Assembly: GCF_964063325.1 (NCBI RefSeq)
Contig: NZ_OZ061315.1
Location: 2,356,001-2,420,000 of the forward strand
Direction of reading: 5' to 3'
Length of the DNA stretch: 64,000 bases
From: Hafnia alvei
Lineage (GTDB): Bacteria; Pseudomonadota; Gammaproteobacteria; Enterobacterales; Enterobacteriaceae
A program made the position numbers and the translations under genes. Positions 24,985-34,056 of this stretch are shown here, in pieces (positions within the stretch are counted from its first letter, which is position 1; each line of letters begins with the position of its first letter). The notes beneath the pieces are model-generated. The model saw only the letters and a list, made by a program, of their open reading frames with translations, was not told the origin of the DNA and did not search any database.

Positions 24985-25311
24985 ATGAGAAAGTCGTTAA
25001 TCGCTCTATTGGGTGCCGGTTTACTGTTTAGCAGCGCCGTTTTTGCGCTCACCCTCGATCAAGCCAAACAGCAAGGCCGCGTGGGTGAAACCTTGAGTGG
25101 CTACATTGTGGCTATTAAACAAGACAAGGAAACGTTGGCGCTGGTGCAACAAATCAATACCGGGCGCGCCGAGAAATATCAGGAAGTGGCAAACAATAAC
25201 CATATTAGCCGTGAAGACGTCGCAAAAATGGCAGGGCAAAAGCTGGTGGAACGCGCCGCTTCTGGTGAATATGTGCGTGGTATCAACGGACAGTGGCTGA
25301 GAAAACCCTAG
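24985..25311 (+). CDS. ydbL: Periplasmic DUF1318 protein YdbL
   Basis: A 108-residue precursor with a Sec signal peptide cleaved near VFA-LT. The mature part carries the DUF1318 pattern LDQAKQQGRVGETLSGYI and NNHISREDVAKMAGQKLVERA...GQWLRKP. In E. coli YdbL modulates YnbE multimerisation for the YdbH-YnbE lipid-transport bridge. AAGGAG precedes the ATG. It is the last gene of ydbH-ynbE-ydbL. Confidence 0.94.
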   Translation: MRKSLIALLGAGLLFSSAVFALTLDQAKQQGRVGETLSGYIVAIKQDKETLALVQQINTGRAEKYQEVANNNHISREDVAKMAGQKLVERAASGEYVRGINGQWLRKP

Positions 25312-25350
25312 TTTTAGCGATAGAAACAATAACCACAAAAAAAACCACAA

Positions 25351-25387
25351 AAAAACGCGCTTCTGCTTAAACAGAGCGCGTTTTTTG
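25351..25387 (+). terminator. ydbH-ynbE-ydbL terminator
   Basis: CGCGCT(T)CTG pairs with CAGAGCGCG around CTTAAA, then TTTTTTGTTT; A-rich on the other side, so it may also stop azoR transcripts. Confidence 0.85.
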
Positions 25388-25447
25388 TTTCTTGCTTACG
25401 ACGTTATCCAGACACAGGCATCAGAGGATAAGCAATACAGATAATAC

Positions 25448-26053
25448 TTAAGCTGTGGCCAGCTGATTAATCAGTGCCTTAGCATCTTGCTGCGCTTTGG
25501 TTGCCATATCTGGACCGTAAGCGATCCCTTCTTCAAACACGAATTCAACGTCGGTTAAACCAATAAAGCCTAAGAACACGCGCAGGTAAGGGGTGACCAA
25601 ATCGGTATTGGTATCTTTGTGGATACCGCCACGGCTGGTCAGAACATACACTTTTTTGCCTTTCAGCAAGCCTTCTGGACCTGCTTCGGTGTAGCGGAAG
25701 GTCACACCGGCACGCGCTACTAGGTCAAAGTAGTTTTTCAACTGAGTGGAAATGTTGAAGTTATACATTGGCGCTGCAATCACGATGACGTCTGATGCTT
25801 GCAGCTCTTCAATCAGCGTATTGGATAATTCCAACGCATCCTGCTGACGTGGCGTCAATGGCGCGTCTGAAGGGCGCAGCGCACCGACTAATTCACCATC
25901 CAGCACCGGAATTGGGTCTGCGGCAAGGTCACGCACCTGAATGTTGTCATCGCTGTGCTGCTGACGCCATTGGTCAACAAAGTAATCAGCCAGAACGTTA
26001 GACTGAGAGTAGTTTGCCAGAATGCTAGATTTAAGAACCAATACGTTGCTCAT
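25448..26053 (-). CDS. azoR: FMN-dependent NADH-azoreductase
   Basis: A 201-residue flavodoxin-fold quinone/azo reductase. The FMN-binding features include MSNVLVLKSSILANYSQS at the N-terminus, APMYNFNISTQLKNYFD (about 95-111) and TSRGGIH (about 139-145). AzoR reduces azo dyes and quinones by two-electron transfer and protects against thiol stress. AAGGAA precedes the ATG. It is divergent from hrpA, as in E. coli. Confidence 0.95.
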   Translation of the reverse strand: MSNVLVLKSSILANYSQSNVLADYFVDQWRQQHSDDNIQVRDLAADPIPVLDGELVGALRPSDAPLTPRQQDALELSNTLIEELQASDVIVIAAPMYNFNISTQLKNYFDLVARAGVTFRYTEAGPEGLLKGKKVYVLTSRGGIHKDTNTDLVTPYLRVFLGFIGLTDVEFVFEEGIAYGPDMATKAQQDAKALINQLATA

Positions 26054-26407
26054 GGTGATTTCCTTGTGACCTAATCTCTTAGGCTATTTCAGACTATTTG
26101 TTGATATCAGGACGTTGTGTCCATCGCATAGAAGACACTTTATTCATAAAATCCCACCAGTGATAGCGCAATAATTCGAGCCCTTTGTTCAGTTTTATTG
26201 AATGTATTTATGCGAGGCTAACATTCACATAAATAGGGGACGTATGCGGTGACGAGAGAATGCTTGCCTCAGGCTGCTGACAAACGCAGGCCTGTGGTAC
26301 AATTACAGACAGAATCCGTCATTAGAATGACGTTATTAAAAACAACAAATAACGATGGTTTTACATTTTCACCTGTTGTTCGCCATCCGTTTCAAGGAAT
26401 ATTGATT
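26054..26407. other. azoR-hrpA divergent intergenic interval
   Basis: Holds the promoters of two divergent genes. An in-frame extension of hrpA to 26249 exists but lacks a ribosome-binding site and homology, so I treat it as untranslated. No other structure is evident. Confidence 0.5.
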
Positions 26408-29400
26408 GTGACATCCCCGCTAAGCGCCATCGCCTCGCAGCTTGATGAACTGATGCTGCGCGATAAACAGCGTCTGATGCTCCGCATACAGGGCGCCAAA
26501 AAGGTCAAAAAAACCGAAAGCCAACAGGCGATTGCCGATACCTTGGCTATCGATCTTGCCAACGCCATGCAACGCGTTGAAGCGCGCCGTGCTGCCTGTC
26601 CTAAAATTACTTACCCAGAAAGTTTACCGGTTAGCCAGAAAAAAGATGACATTCTGGCGGCTATCCGCGACCACCAAGTGGTCATCGTGGCGGGTGAAAC
26701 CGGTTCGGGGAAAACCACCCAGCTACCGAAAATTTGCTTGGAATTAGGGCGCGGAATTAAAGGGCTGATTGGCCATACCCAGCCGCGTCGTCTGGCTGCA
26801 CGCTCGGTCGGCGATCGTATCGCCCATGAGCTGGATACCTCGCTCGGCGGTGCCGTTGGTTATAAAGTTCGTTTTAACGATCAGGTGAGTGATACCACGC
26901 TGGTTAAGCTGATGACAGACGGTATTTTGCTGGCTGAAATTCAGCAAGACCGCATGCTGATGCAATATGACACGCTGATTATCGATGAGGCGCATGAACG
27001 CAGCCTGAATATCGATTTCATTCTCGGCTATCTACGTCAGCTGTTGCCTAAACGTCCCGATCTGAAAGTGATCATTACATCGGCGACGATTGATCCCCAG
27101 CGTTTCTCTCGTCATTTTAACAACGCGCCGATTATTGAAGTTTCAGGCCGAACCTATCCGGTAGAGGTGCGTTATCGTCCGGTGGTTGATGATGCCGATG
27201 ATGTCGACCGTGACCAGCTTCAGGCCATTTTTGATGCCGTGGATGAGCTGGGACGTGAGAGCCCCGGTGACATTCTGATCTTTATGAGCGGTGAACGTGA
27301 AATTCGCGATACGGCTGATGCACTGACCAAGCTAAATCTGCCGCATACCGAGATTTTGCCGTTATATGCGCGCTTGTCTGCCAGTGAACAAAACCGCGTC
27401 TTCCAAAGCCATCACGGGCGACGCATCGTGCTGGCTACCAACGTGGCGGAAACGTCGCTAACCGTTCCTGGGATAAAATATGTTATCGATCCGGGAACGG
27501 CGCGTATTAGCCGATACAGTTTTAGAACCAAGGTTCAGCGCTTGCCGATTGAACCTATTTCTCAAGCCTCGGCCAATCAGCGAAAAGGCCGCTGTGGACG
27601 TGTTTCTGAAGGTATCTGTATTCGGCTCTACAGCGAACAAGATTTCCTTTCACGGCCAGAATTTACCGATCCAGAAATTCTTCGCACCAACCTAGCTTCG
27701 GTTATTCTGCAAATGACGTCGCTGGGACTCGGCGATATCGCGGCCTTCCCGTTTGTGGAAGCGCCAGATAAACGCAATATTCTTGACGGCGTACGTCTGC
27801 TGGAAGAGCTTGGCGCGGTAACCACCTCAGAACAGGGGCACCAGCAGCTGACGCCAATGGGTCGCCAACTGGCTCAGTTGCCTATCGATCCCCGCTTAGC
27901 GCGTATGGTGCTGGAATCACAGAAGCATGGCGCGGTACGAGAAGTGATGATCATCACCGCTGGGCTGTCGATTCAAGATCCGCGTGAGCGCCCAAGTGAG
28001 AAGAAGCAGGCTTCTGATGAAAAACATCGTCGCTTTGCTGACAAAGAGAGTGATTTTATGTCGCTGGTGAATCTATGGGATCACCTGAAAGAGCAACAAA
28101 AAGAGCTCTCTGCGAACCAATTCCGTCGCCAGTGTAAAACCGACTACCTTAACTATCTGCGCGTGCGTGAATGGCAGGATATTTACACCCAACTCCGGCA
28201 AGTTGTTAAAGAGCTGCGTATACCGATTAACTCGGTACCGGGTGATTTTCGCGGCATTCATTGTTCGTTGCTCAGCGGTTTACTCTCGCACATCGGACAA
28301 AAAGATGCGGATAAACAGGAGTTCACCGGGGCGCGTAATGCCCGATTCGCGATTTTCCCTGGCTCGGCATTATTCAAGAAACCACCAAAATGGACCATGG
28401 TGGCAGAGCTGGTGGAAACCTCCCGTTTGTGGGGGCGTATCGCGGCACGTATCGATCCTGAATGGATCGAACCGTTAGCACAGCATCTGATCAAGAAAAG
28501 CTATAGCGAACCGCATTGGGAGAAAGCCCAAGGTGCGGTGATGGCAACGGAAAAAGTCACGCTATATGGCCTGCCAATTGTGGCGGCGCGTAAGGTGAAC
28601 TATGGCAGTATCGACCCGCAGATCAGCCGTGAACTGTTCATTCGTCATGCGCTGGTGGAAGGTGATTGGCAAACGCGCCATGCCTTCTTCCTAGCGAATC
28701 AGCGCCTGCGCTCAGAGGTTGAAGAGCTTGAACACAAGTCACGTCGACGCGACATTTTAGTCGACGACGAGACATTGTTTAGTTTCTACGACCAACGCAT
28801 TGGCCATGATGTGGTTTCTGCTCGTCATTTTGATAGCTGGTGGAAAAAAGCCAGCCGCGAAGAGCCTGAACTGCTTAATTTTGAAAAATCGATGCTGATT
28901 AAGGACGGTGCGCAAGGCGTCAGCGCGCTTGATTATCCTAATTTTTGGCATCAAGGTTCATTCAAACTGCGCCTTTCCTATCAGTTTGAGCCCGGCACTG
29001 ACGCTGATGGGGTCACGGTACATATTCCGCTGGCGATCCTGAACCAAATTGAAGAGTCTGGTTTTGATTGGCAAATTCCGGGTATTCGCCGTGAGCTGAT
29101 TATTGCGCTGATTAAATCATTGCCAAAACCGATCCGCCGTAATTTCGTGCCAGCGCCGAACTATGCAGAAGCCTTCTTGGGCAGGGCGACACCGCTTGAA
29201 ATGCCGTTGCTAGAGTCGATGGAACGAGAACTGCGCCGCATGACCGGTGTGACAGTGTCACGTGAAGAGTGGCAGCTCGATCAGGTTCCCGATCATCTGC
29301 GTATGACGTTCCGCGTTATTGATGACAAAAAGAAAACGTTAGCGGAAGGTAAATCGCTGGAGGCGTTGAAAACCGAGCTTAAAGGGCAAGTACAGCAGAC

Positions 29401-30295
29401 GCTGTCGGAGGTCGCGGACGATGGCCTCGAGCAACAAGGCTTGCACGTATGGAGTTTTGGTTCTCTTCCACAGAGCTATGAGCAAAAGCGTGGCGGTTAC
29501 GCCATGAAGGCGTTCCCCGCGTTGGTGGATGAAAAAGACAGCGTCGCTATTCGTCTTTTTGAAACCGAGCAGGAGCAACAGCAGGCAATGTGGCAGGGTT
29601 CACGCCGCTTATTACTGCTGAATATTCCTTCTCCAATTAAGTATTTGCATGAAAAACTGCCGAATAAAGCCAAGCTAGGACTGTACTTTAACCCTTATGG
29701 CAAAGTTTTAGACTTGATTGATGACTGTATCGCCTGCGGAATTGACTCGTTGATTGCCAAACATGGCGGGCCTGCATGGAGTGAAGAAGGGTTTACCCAA
29801 CTTCATGAGCAGGTACGTGCGGAACTCAACGATGAAGTGGTTTCTATTGCGCGGCAGGTCGAGCAAATCCTGACAACGGCGAACGGCATCAATAAACGCC
29901 TGAAGGGGCGAGTTGATATATCGCTGGCGTTGGCGCTGTCTGATATTAAAAATCAGGTGGGCAACCTCATCTATCGTGGCTTTGTCACTGCGACAGGGGC
30001 GGCGCGTTTACCTGATGTAGAGCGCTATCTGCATGCGATTGAACGACGCTTAGAGAAACTGGCCATTGACCCACATCGGGATCGTGCGCAAATGTTGAAA
30101 GTGGAGCAGGTGCAGCAGGCATGGAAGCAGATGCTCAACAAGCTACCGACGCAGCGAGCCAACGAGCCCGAAGTGAAAGAGATTCGCTGGATGATTGAAG
30201 AACTACGGGTGAGCTATTTTGCGCAGCAATTGGGTACACCGTACCCAATTTCAGAAAAGCGCATTATGCAGGCTATCGATCAGATTCTGGCTTAG
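26408..30295 (+). CDS. hrpA: ATP-dependent RNA helicase HrpA (DEAH box)
   Basis: I choose the GTG at 26408: AAGGA lies eight bases upstream, and the 1295-residue protein then begins like E. coli HrpA (1300 residues). Helicase motifs are clear: GETGSGKTTQ (I), TQPRRLAARSV (Ia), DEAH in IIDEAHERS (II), TSATI (III), FMSGEREI (IV) and QRKGRCGRV (VI), followed by HA2/OB and the long DUF3418 C-terminal region. HrpA unwinds RNA and resolves stalled or collided ribosomes. Its 3' end overlaps the converging ydgD by 23 bases. Confidence 0.95.
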   Translation: MTSPLSAIASQLDELMLRDKQRLMLRIQGAKKVKKTESQQAIADTLAIDLANAMQRVEARRAACPKITYPESLPVSQKKDDILAAIRDHQVVIVAGETGSGKTTQLPKICLELGRGIKGLIGHTQPRRLAARSVGDRIAHELDTSLGGAVGYKVRFNDQVSDTTLVKLMTDGILLAEIQQDRMLMQYDTLIIDEAHERSLNIDFILGYLRQLLPKRPDLKVIITSATIDPQRFSRHFNNAPIIEVSGRTYPVEVRYRPVVDDADDVDRDQLQAIFDAVDELGRESPGDILIFMSGEREIRDTADALTKLNLPHTEILPLYARLSASEQNRVFQSHHGRRIVLATNVAETSLTVPGIKYVIDPGTARISRYSFRTKVQRLPIEPISQASANQRKGRCGRVSEGICIRLYSEQDFLSRPEFTDPEILRTNLASVILQMTSLGLGDIAAFPFVEAPDKRNILDGVRLLEELGAVTTSEQGHQQLTPMGRQLAQLPIDPRLARMVLESQKHGAVREVMIITAGLSIQDPRERPSEKKQASDEKHRRFADKESDFMSLVNLWDHLKEQQKELSANQFRRQCKTDYLNYLRVREWQDIYTQLRQVVKELRIPINSVPGDFRGIHCSLLSGLLSHIGQKDADKQEFTGARNARFAIFPGSALFKKPPKWTMVAELVETSRLWGRIAARIDPEWIEPLAQHLIKKSYSEPHWEKAQGAVMATEKVTLYGLPIVAARKVNYGSIDPQISRELFIRHALVEGDWQTRHAFFLANQRLRSEVEELEHKSRRRDILVDDETLFSFYDQRIGHDVVSARHFDSWWKKASREEPELLNFEKSMLIKDGAQGVSALDYPNFWHQGSFKLRLSYQFEPGTDADGVTVHIPLAILNQIEESGFDWQIPGIRRELIIALIKSLPKPIRRNFVPAPNYAEAFLGRATPLEMPLLESMERELRRMTGVTVSREEWQLDQVPDHLRMTFRVIDDKKKTLAEGKSLEALKTELKGQVQQTLSEVADDGLEQQGLHVWSFGSLPQSYEQKRGGYAMKAFPALVDEKDSVAIRLFETEQEQQQAMWQGSRRLLLLNIPSPIKYLHEKLPNKAKLGLYFNPYGKVLDLIDDCIACGIDSLIAKHGGPAWSEEGFTQLHEQVRAELNDEVVSIARQVEQILTTANGINKRLKGRVDISLALALSDIKNQVGNLIYRGFVTATGAARLPDVERYLHAIERRLEKLAIDPHRDRAQMLKVEQVQQAWKQMLNKLPTQRANEPEVKEIRWMIEELRVSYFAQQLGTPYPISEKRIMQAIDQILA

Positions 30296-31121
30296 CGTTT
30301 TGCTGCATCAGGCGTTTTAGGCCGTCACTGAAAGCGGTGACGGCCACTGCTCGATTGTCAGCCAAATCACGATTCTCAGCGGCAGGCGCCGAGCTTTGAA
30401 TCGCTATCAGTCGCCAACCTGTATCCGTTGACATCAGCAGCGGAGAACCGCTGTCGCCAGGCAGCGTATCACACTGATGGCTCAGCACGCCTGTTTGCGC
30501 CCAGCCCGTCACCAAGCAGTTCTCATGGCTATATAAATCATCCAGATGATCCTGCGGATATCCGGCCTGCGTCACTAAGCGCTTGTTGGTTTTCAACGCC
30601 GCCGTGAGCTGTTTGCTGGTGCCTTGCCATAATGGTAACGGTTCAATCGCCGGTAACTGGTCGCTTTCGATTTCAACTAAACCATAATCTTGCTGAGCAG
30701 CAGAAGAGGGAACAATCCATCCTTCGCCGTCGGCTTTAAGCCGTTTACCTAATTTAGGATCAACCAGCGTGCGCAACTGGGTAATTTCGTAGCGCCATTT
30801 TTGATTGTGAGAAGAGAAACGCAGCGCAATCGCTGGATCAACTTTTCCTGGCGGCGCTAATAAGCAATGTCCCGCAGTCAAAACCAGACGTGACGTAATC
30901 AGCGTGGCGGTGCATAAATTCCCGCTCTCGGTTTCGATTTGCCCTATAGCATCCCAAGGGGAGTGGGTCACATTGGTAATTTTGACGCGGTTATCTTTGC
31001 CATAAAAGAGTTGAATTTGCTGCGCGGGTGTTAAAACCTCATCATCAGCGACAGCAGGCTGGGCGGTAATGGCACAATATAAAACCGGAACGCATAACGT
31101 AACAGTACGTAGTAATCGCAT
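30273..31121 (-). CDS. ydgD: Trypsin-like serine protease YdgD
   Basis: The start at 31121 gives 282 residues with a signal peptide cleaved near AVADDE; in-frame ATG 31145 and TTG 31169 would only lengthen the n-region. The chymotrypsin-fold triad is visible: His in LVLTAGHCLL, Asp in QDYGLVEI, Ser in LPGDSGSPLL. Six cysteines suggest disulfides. Hence it is an exported, probably periplasmic, S1-type protease of unknown substrate. It lies just downstream of the tiny ydgU gene and overlaps hrpA's end on the opposite strand. Confidence 0.88.
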   Translation of the reverse strand: MRLLRTVTLCVPVLYCAITAQPAVADDEVLTPAQQIQLFYGKDNRVKITNVTHSPWDAIGQIETESGNLCTATLITSRLVLTAGHCLLAPPGKVDPAIALRFSSHNQKWRYEITQLRTLVDPKLGKRLKADGEGWIVPSSAAQQDYGLVEIESDQLPAIEPLPLWQGTSKQLTAALKTNKRLVTQAGYPQDHLDDLYSHENCLVTGWAQTGVLSHQCDTLPGDSGSPLLMSTDTGWRLIAIQSSAPAAENRDLADNRAVAVTAFSDGLKRLMQQNAKPESDR

Positions 31122-31237
31122 AGAGCGGAACCTAATTGCAGTCATCCATTTACCCAGTAGTTTAACCAAATGATTGATTACGGCGAGAAATATTTGCGAA
31201 GCAGATGTGAAATTCAGTTTTTTTCATGCACGGCCCG

Positions 31238-31318
31238 CTACAAATAGAAGTATGCAGTGATAATTCCGCACAGGATCAGCGATATTAGAAGAAGTTCAAA
31301 ACCATAGCGTCGAAACAT
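31238..31318 (-). CDS. ydgU: 26-residue membrane protein YdgU
   Basis: A very short gene with ATG at 31318, TAG at 31240-31238 and GGAG eight bases upstream of the ATG. The product starts MFRRYGFELLLISLILCGI and is one basic-ended transmembrane helix. It aligns well with my memory of the E. coli small membrane protein YdgU (RYxFExxLIxLILCxxITAxFYL), whose gene is in the same region. Function unknown. It lies about 115 bases upstream of the ydgD start in the same direction, so the two are probably co-transcribed. Confidence 0.75.
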   Translation of the reverse strand: MFRRYGFELLLISLILCGIITAYFYL

Positions 31319-31570
31319 ATGCCATCTCCGAACCCTTCACGGCCGCTGAAACCTATTATTGTAATGGCGCGTACGGCTGAATTATTCTCAAATTCAATAG
31401 ATGATTTATCTTAGAGGATAGCGGCTATAAAGGCTGTGAGTGATTGGTTTCGGCATGTAACGCTTTGTACTCAGGATGAAAATATTTCAATAGCTCGCTA
31501 TTGAATCGCTCTAGATGCCTAACTATAGTGAAAAAAACATCTTCTATACAAGTGAATAGCCGGAGAGTGC

Positions 31571-32341
31571 ATGACCAATAAGCAAAGTCACCATAATGCC
31601 GTCGATCGTCAATTTGCCGAACAGGCGAACGCTTATCTCAGCAGTGCGGTACATGCTCAGGGCAACGATTTGAAACGTCTCGCTCATTTACTCGATGGTG
31701 ACGAGTTTGCTAGCGTGCTCGATCTCGGTTGTGGGGCCGGCCATGCAAGTTTTGCGGTGGCGGCTCTGGTTAACGACGTTGTGGCTTACGATCTCTCCGA
31801 AAAAATGCTCGCGGTGGTAAAACAGGCGGCAAGTGATAAAGGGCTGACTAACCTGAGTACCGCGCAGGGCGTTGCTGAATCGCTGCCGTTCGAGAATGAA
31901 TCCTTTGATGTGGTTATTAGCCGCTACTCGGCGCATCACTGGTATGACGTTAGTAAGGCACTGCGCGAGGTGAAGCGCGTACTAAAACCAGGGGGAAGGG
32001 CGATCTTTATGGATGTTGTTTCGCCTGGTCATCCTCTTTTAGATGTTCATCTGCAAACGGTAGAAATACTGCGCGATACGTCGCACGTGCGTGACTATAC
32101 GCCGGGGGAGTGGTTAACATTTTTCACCGAAGCTGGGCTACAAATCCAAACCGTAACGTCTGACCGTTTGCACCTCGAGTTTGGCAGTTGGATTAGCCGC
32201 ATGCGCACGCCTGAACCACTGGTTACGGCCATTCGGATGGTACAGGAAAGTGCATCAGAAGAGGTGAAACAACACTTTGAAGTACAGCCCGATGGCTCGT
32301 TTACCAGCGATATCATGATGTTCGAAGCGATTAAAGCATAA
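31571..32341 (+). CDS. yafE: YafE-like class I SAM-dependent methyltransferase
   Basis: A 256-residue Methyltransf_11/25 protein. The SAM-binding motif VLDLGCGAGHAS is near residues 49-60, the acidic loop at VAYDLSEKM, and motif-II-like FDVVISRYSAHHW follows. The C-terminal half (LRDTSHVRDYTPGEWL, SWISRMRTPEPLV, FTSDIMMFEA) is close to E. coli YafE, which as annotated is shorter at its N-terminus. The substrate is unknown. In E. coli yafE lies elsewhere in the genome, so its position here is different. Confidence 0.82.
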   Translation: MTNKQSHHNAVDRQFAEQANAYLSSAVHAQGNDLKRLAHLLDGDEFASVLDLGCGAGHASFAVAALVNDVVAYDLSEKMLAVVKQAASDKGLTNLSTAQGVAESLPFENESFDVVISRYSAHHWYDVSKALREVKRVLKPGGRAIFMDVVSPGHPLLDVHLQTVEILRDTSHVRDYTPGEWLTFFTEAGLQIQTVTSDRLHLEFGSWISRMRTPEPLVTAIRMVQESASEEVKQHFEVQPDGSFTSDIMMFEAIKA

Positions 32342-32348
32342 ACCCCAG

Positions 32349-32372
32349 CCGGAGCAAGTCTCCGGTTTAATT
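32349..32372 (+). terminator. Terminator after the yafE-like gene
   Basis: CCGGAG (32349-32354) pairs with CTCCGG (32360-32365) around CAAGT, followed by TTTAATT. Confidence 0.6.
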
Positions 32373-32489
32373 GCACATCAATTTAGTTACAACATACATT
32401 GTATGCGTTATTTAAATACCATGAGACTTCAGTGCAGCTATTGAATAAAGCAGAATATGAAAACACGGGTCGCCTAGCAAAACGAATAG

Positions 32490-32509
32490 CCCCTCACAAA
32501 CGAGGGGCG
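32490..32509 (-). terminator. Weak terminator after the M32 carboxypeptidase gene
   Basis: GCCCCTC pairs with GAGGGGC around a six-base loop just past the stop codon. On the minus strand only a broken T-run follows (TATTCGTTTTG). Confidence 0.5.
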
Positions 32510-32516
32510 TGAGAGA

Positions 32517-34001
32517 TTAGCCTAAATAGCGCTGCTCTAAATGACGGCGGAAGAAGCTAGGGTTGAGCGTTTCCCCGCTGGCATTTTGAATCAACGTATC
32601 GGTATCGAAGCGCGAGCCATGCTGCCAGATATTTTGGCGTAACCAACCAGAAAGCGCAGAAAGATCGCCGCGCAAGATCTGTTGGTCGAGGTCTGGTAGT
32701 GCATTTCGAGCAGAGGCGAACAGCTGTGCCGCATACATCGCACCTAAGGTGTAGGTTGGGAAATACCCAAAGGCGCCGTCGGTCCAATGAATATCCTGCA
32801 TGCAGCCATCGCGGAAATTACCTTGGGTATTTAAGCCGAGGTAAGATTGCATTTTTTCATTCCACAGTTCTGGAATATGCTGCACCTCAATCTCGCCCTC
32901 AATCAGTGCACGCTCAATTTCATAACGTAAAATGACATGGGCGGGGTAGCTAACTTCATCGGCATCAATACGTATAAAACCGGCCTCAACACGCTGATTC
33001 ATGCGCAGGAAATTACCTTGTTCAAAAGCGGGTTGATCGCCGAACGTTTTTTGCACATAAGGACGTAAAAACGCGAGGAAAGGCTCGCTACGCGCCAGCT
33101 GCATTTCAAAAAATAAGCTTTGTGACTCATGGATTGCCGTTGAGCGAGCTTCGCCAATCGGTTGACCGGCCCACTGTTTTGGCAAGTTTTGCTCATATCG
33201 GGCGTGGCCGGTTTCATGCACGATGCCCAGTAACGCGCTGAGAAAATCATCTTCTGTGTAACGCGTAGTTATACGAACATCCTCAGGCACGCCGCCACAG
33301 AATGGATGCGCGCTCACGTCTAATCGACCGTGATTAAAATCAAAACCGAGTACCTGCATGATTTCTAAGCCCAGAGCGCGCTGTTTATCAATAGCAAAGG
33401 GCCCCTGCGCGGCGCGTGTTGATTCTGTTTTCTGTTTTTCGACGATATTTTTTAATAAATCGGGCAGCCAGCTTTTTACGTCAGAAAAGATCGTATCCAG
33501 TCGAGCACTGGTCATGCCGGGTTCATACAGATCGAGCAAGGCATCGTAGCGGCTGACATTGGTTTTTTCAGCGCGTATTTGTGCCTCTTCTCGGCTTAAT
33601 TCCACGACAGGGGCGAAGTTTTTTACGAATCCATCCCAGTCGTTATTAGGACGCTGAGTACGCCATGCGTGCTCACATTGCATACCGGCTAATGATTTCG
33701 CCGAGACAAATTTTTCCGGCAAGATGACAGCCTGCTGATAGCGACGTGCGATTTCTGCGAGATTCGCCTGCTGTTCTGCATTTAAGTCTTCACTTTTTGC
33801 CTGCTCGATCCAGTCAGCAACCTGAGGAGCGGTTAACGTTTGGTGCATCAAAACGCTTAATTCGGCTAACGCTTCAGCTCGTGCCTGACTTCCGCCGGCA
33901 GGCATTTGTGTTTGCATATCCCAACCGGTAATGGCCGAAAGATGTGAAAAGCGAGATAGGCGAGTAAATGTGTCGCGAAGATGCTGATAGGCGTTTGTCA
34001 T
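32517..34001 (-). CDS. M32-family (Taq-type) metallocarboxypeptidase
   Basis: The ATG at 34001 has GGAG six bases upstream and gives 494 residues, the normal size. All M32 signatures are present in order: HPF (about 232), DVRITTRY (241), the zinc-binding HETGH (262-266), HESQSL (292), IRIDADEV (342) and GCMQDIHW (about 399). These cytoplasmic enzymes remove C-terminal residues from peptides with broad specificity and may recycle peptides. E. coli K-12 lacks the family. It follows rstB after about 55 bases on the same strand and might be part of that transcript. Confidence 0.93.
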   Translation of the reverse strand: MTNAYQHLRDTFTRLSRFSHLSAITGWDMQTQMPAGGSQARAEALAELSVLMHQTLTAPQVADWIEQAKSEDLNAEQQANLAEIARRYQQAVILPEKFVSAKSLAGMQCEHAWRTQRPNNDWDGFVKNFAPVVELSREEAQIRAEKTNVSRYDALLDLYEPGMTSARLDTIFSDVKSWLPDLLKNIVEKQKTESTRAAQGPFAIDKQRALGLEIMQVLGFDFNHGRLDVSAHPFCGGVPEDVRITTRYTEDDFLSALLGIVHETGHARYEQNLPKQWAGQPIGEARSTAIHESQSLFFEMQLARSEPFLAFLRPYVQKTFGDQPAFEQGNFLRMNQRVEAGFIRIDADEVSYPAHVILRYEIERALIEGEIEVQHIPELWNEKMQSYLGLNTQGNFRDGCMQDIHWTDGAFGYFPTYTLGAMYAAQLFASARNALPDLDQQILRGDLSALSGWLRQNIWQHGSRFDTDTLIQNASGETLNPSFFRRHLEQRYLG

Positions 34002-34056
34002 CGTAGGCTCCAAATGCCATCTATACCCGTCAAACGCGGTTATAAAGGCAATAAAA

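Noticed and set aside
26249..26407. N-terminal extension of hrpA by 53 codons
   Set aside because: E. coli HrpA begins at the position of the GTG at 26408, which has a well-spaced AAGGA; the extension has neither.
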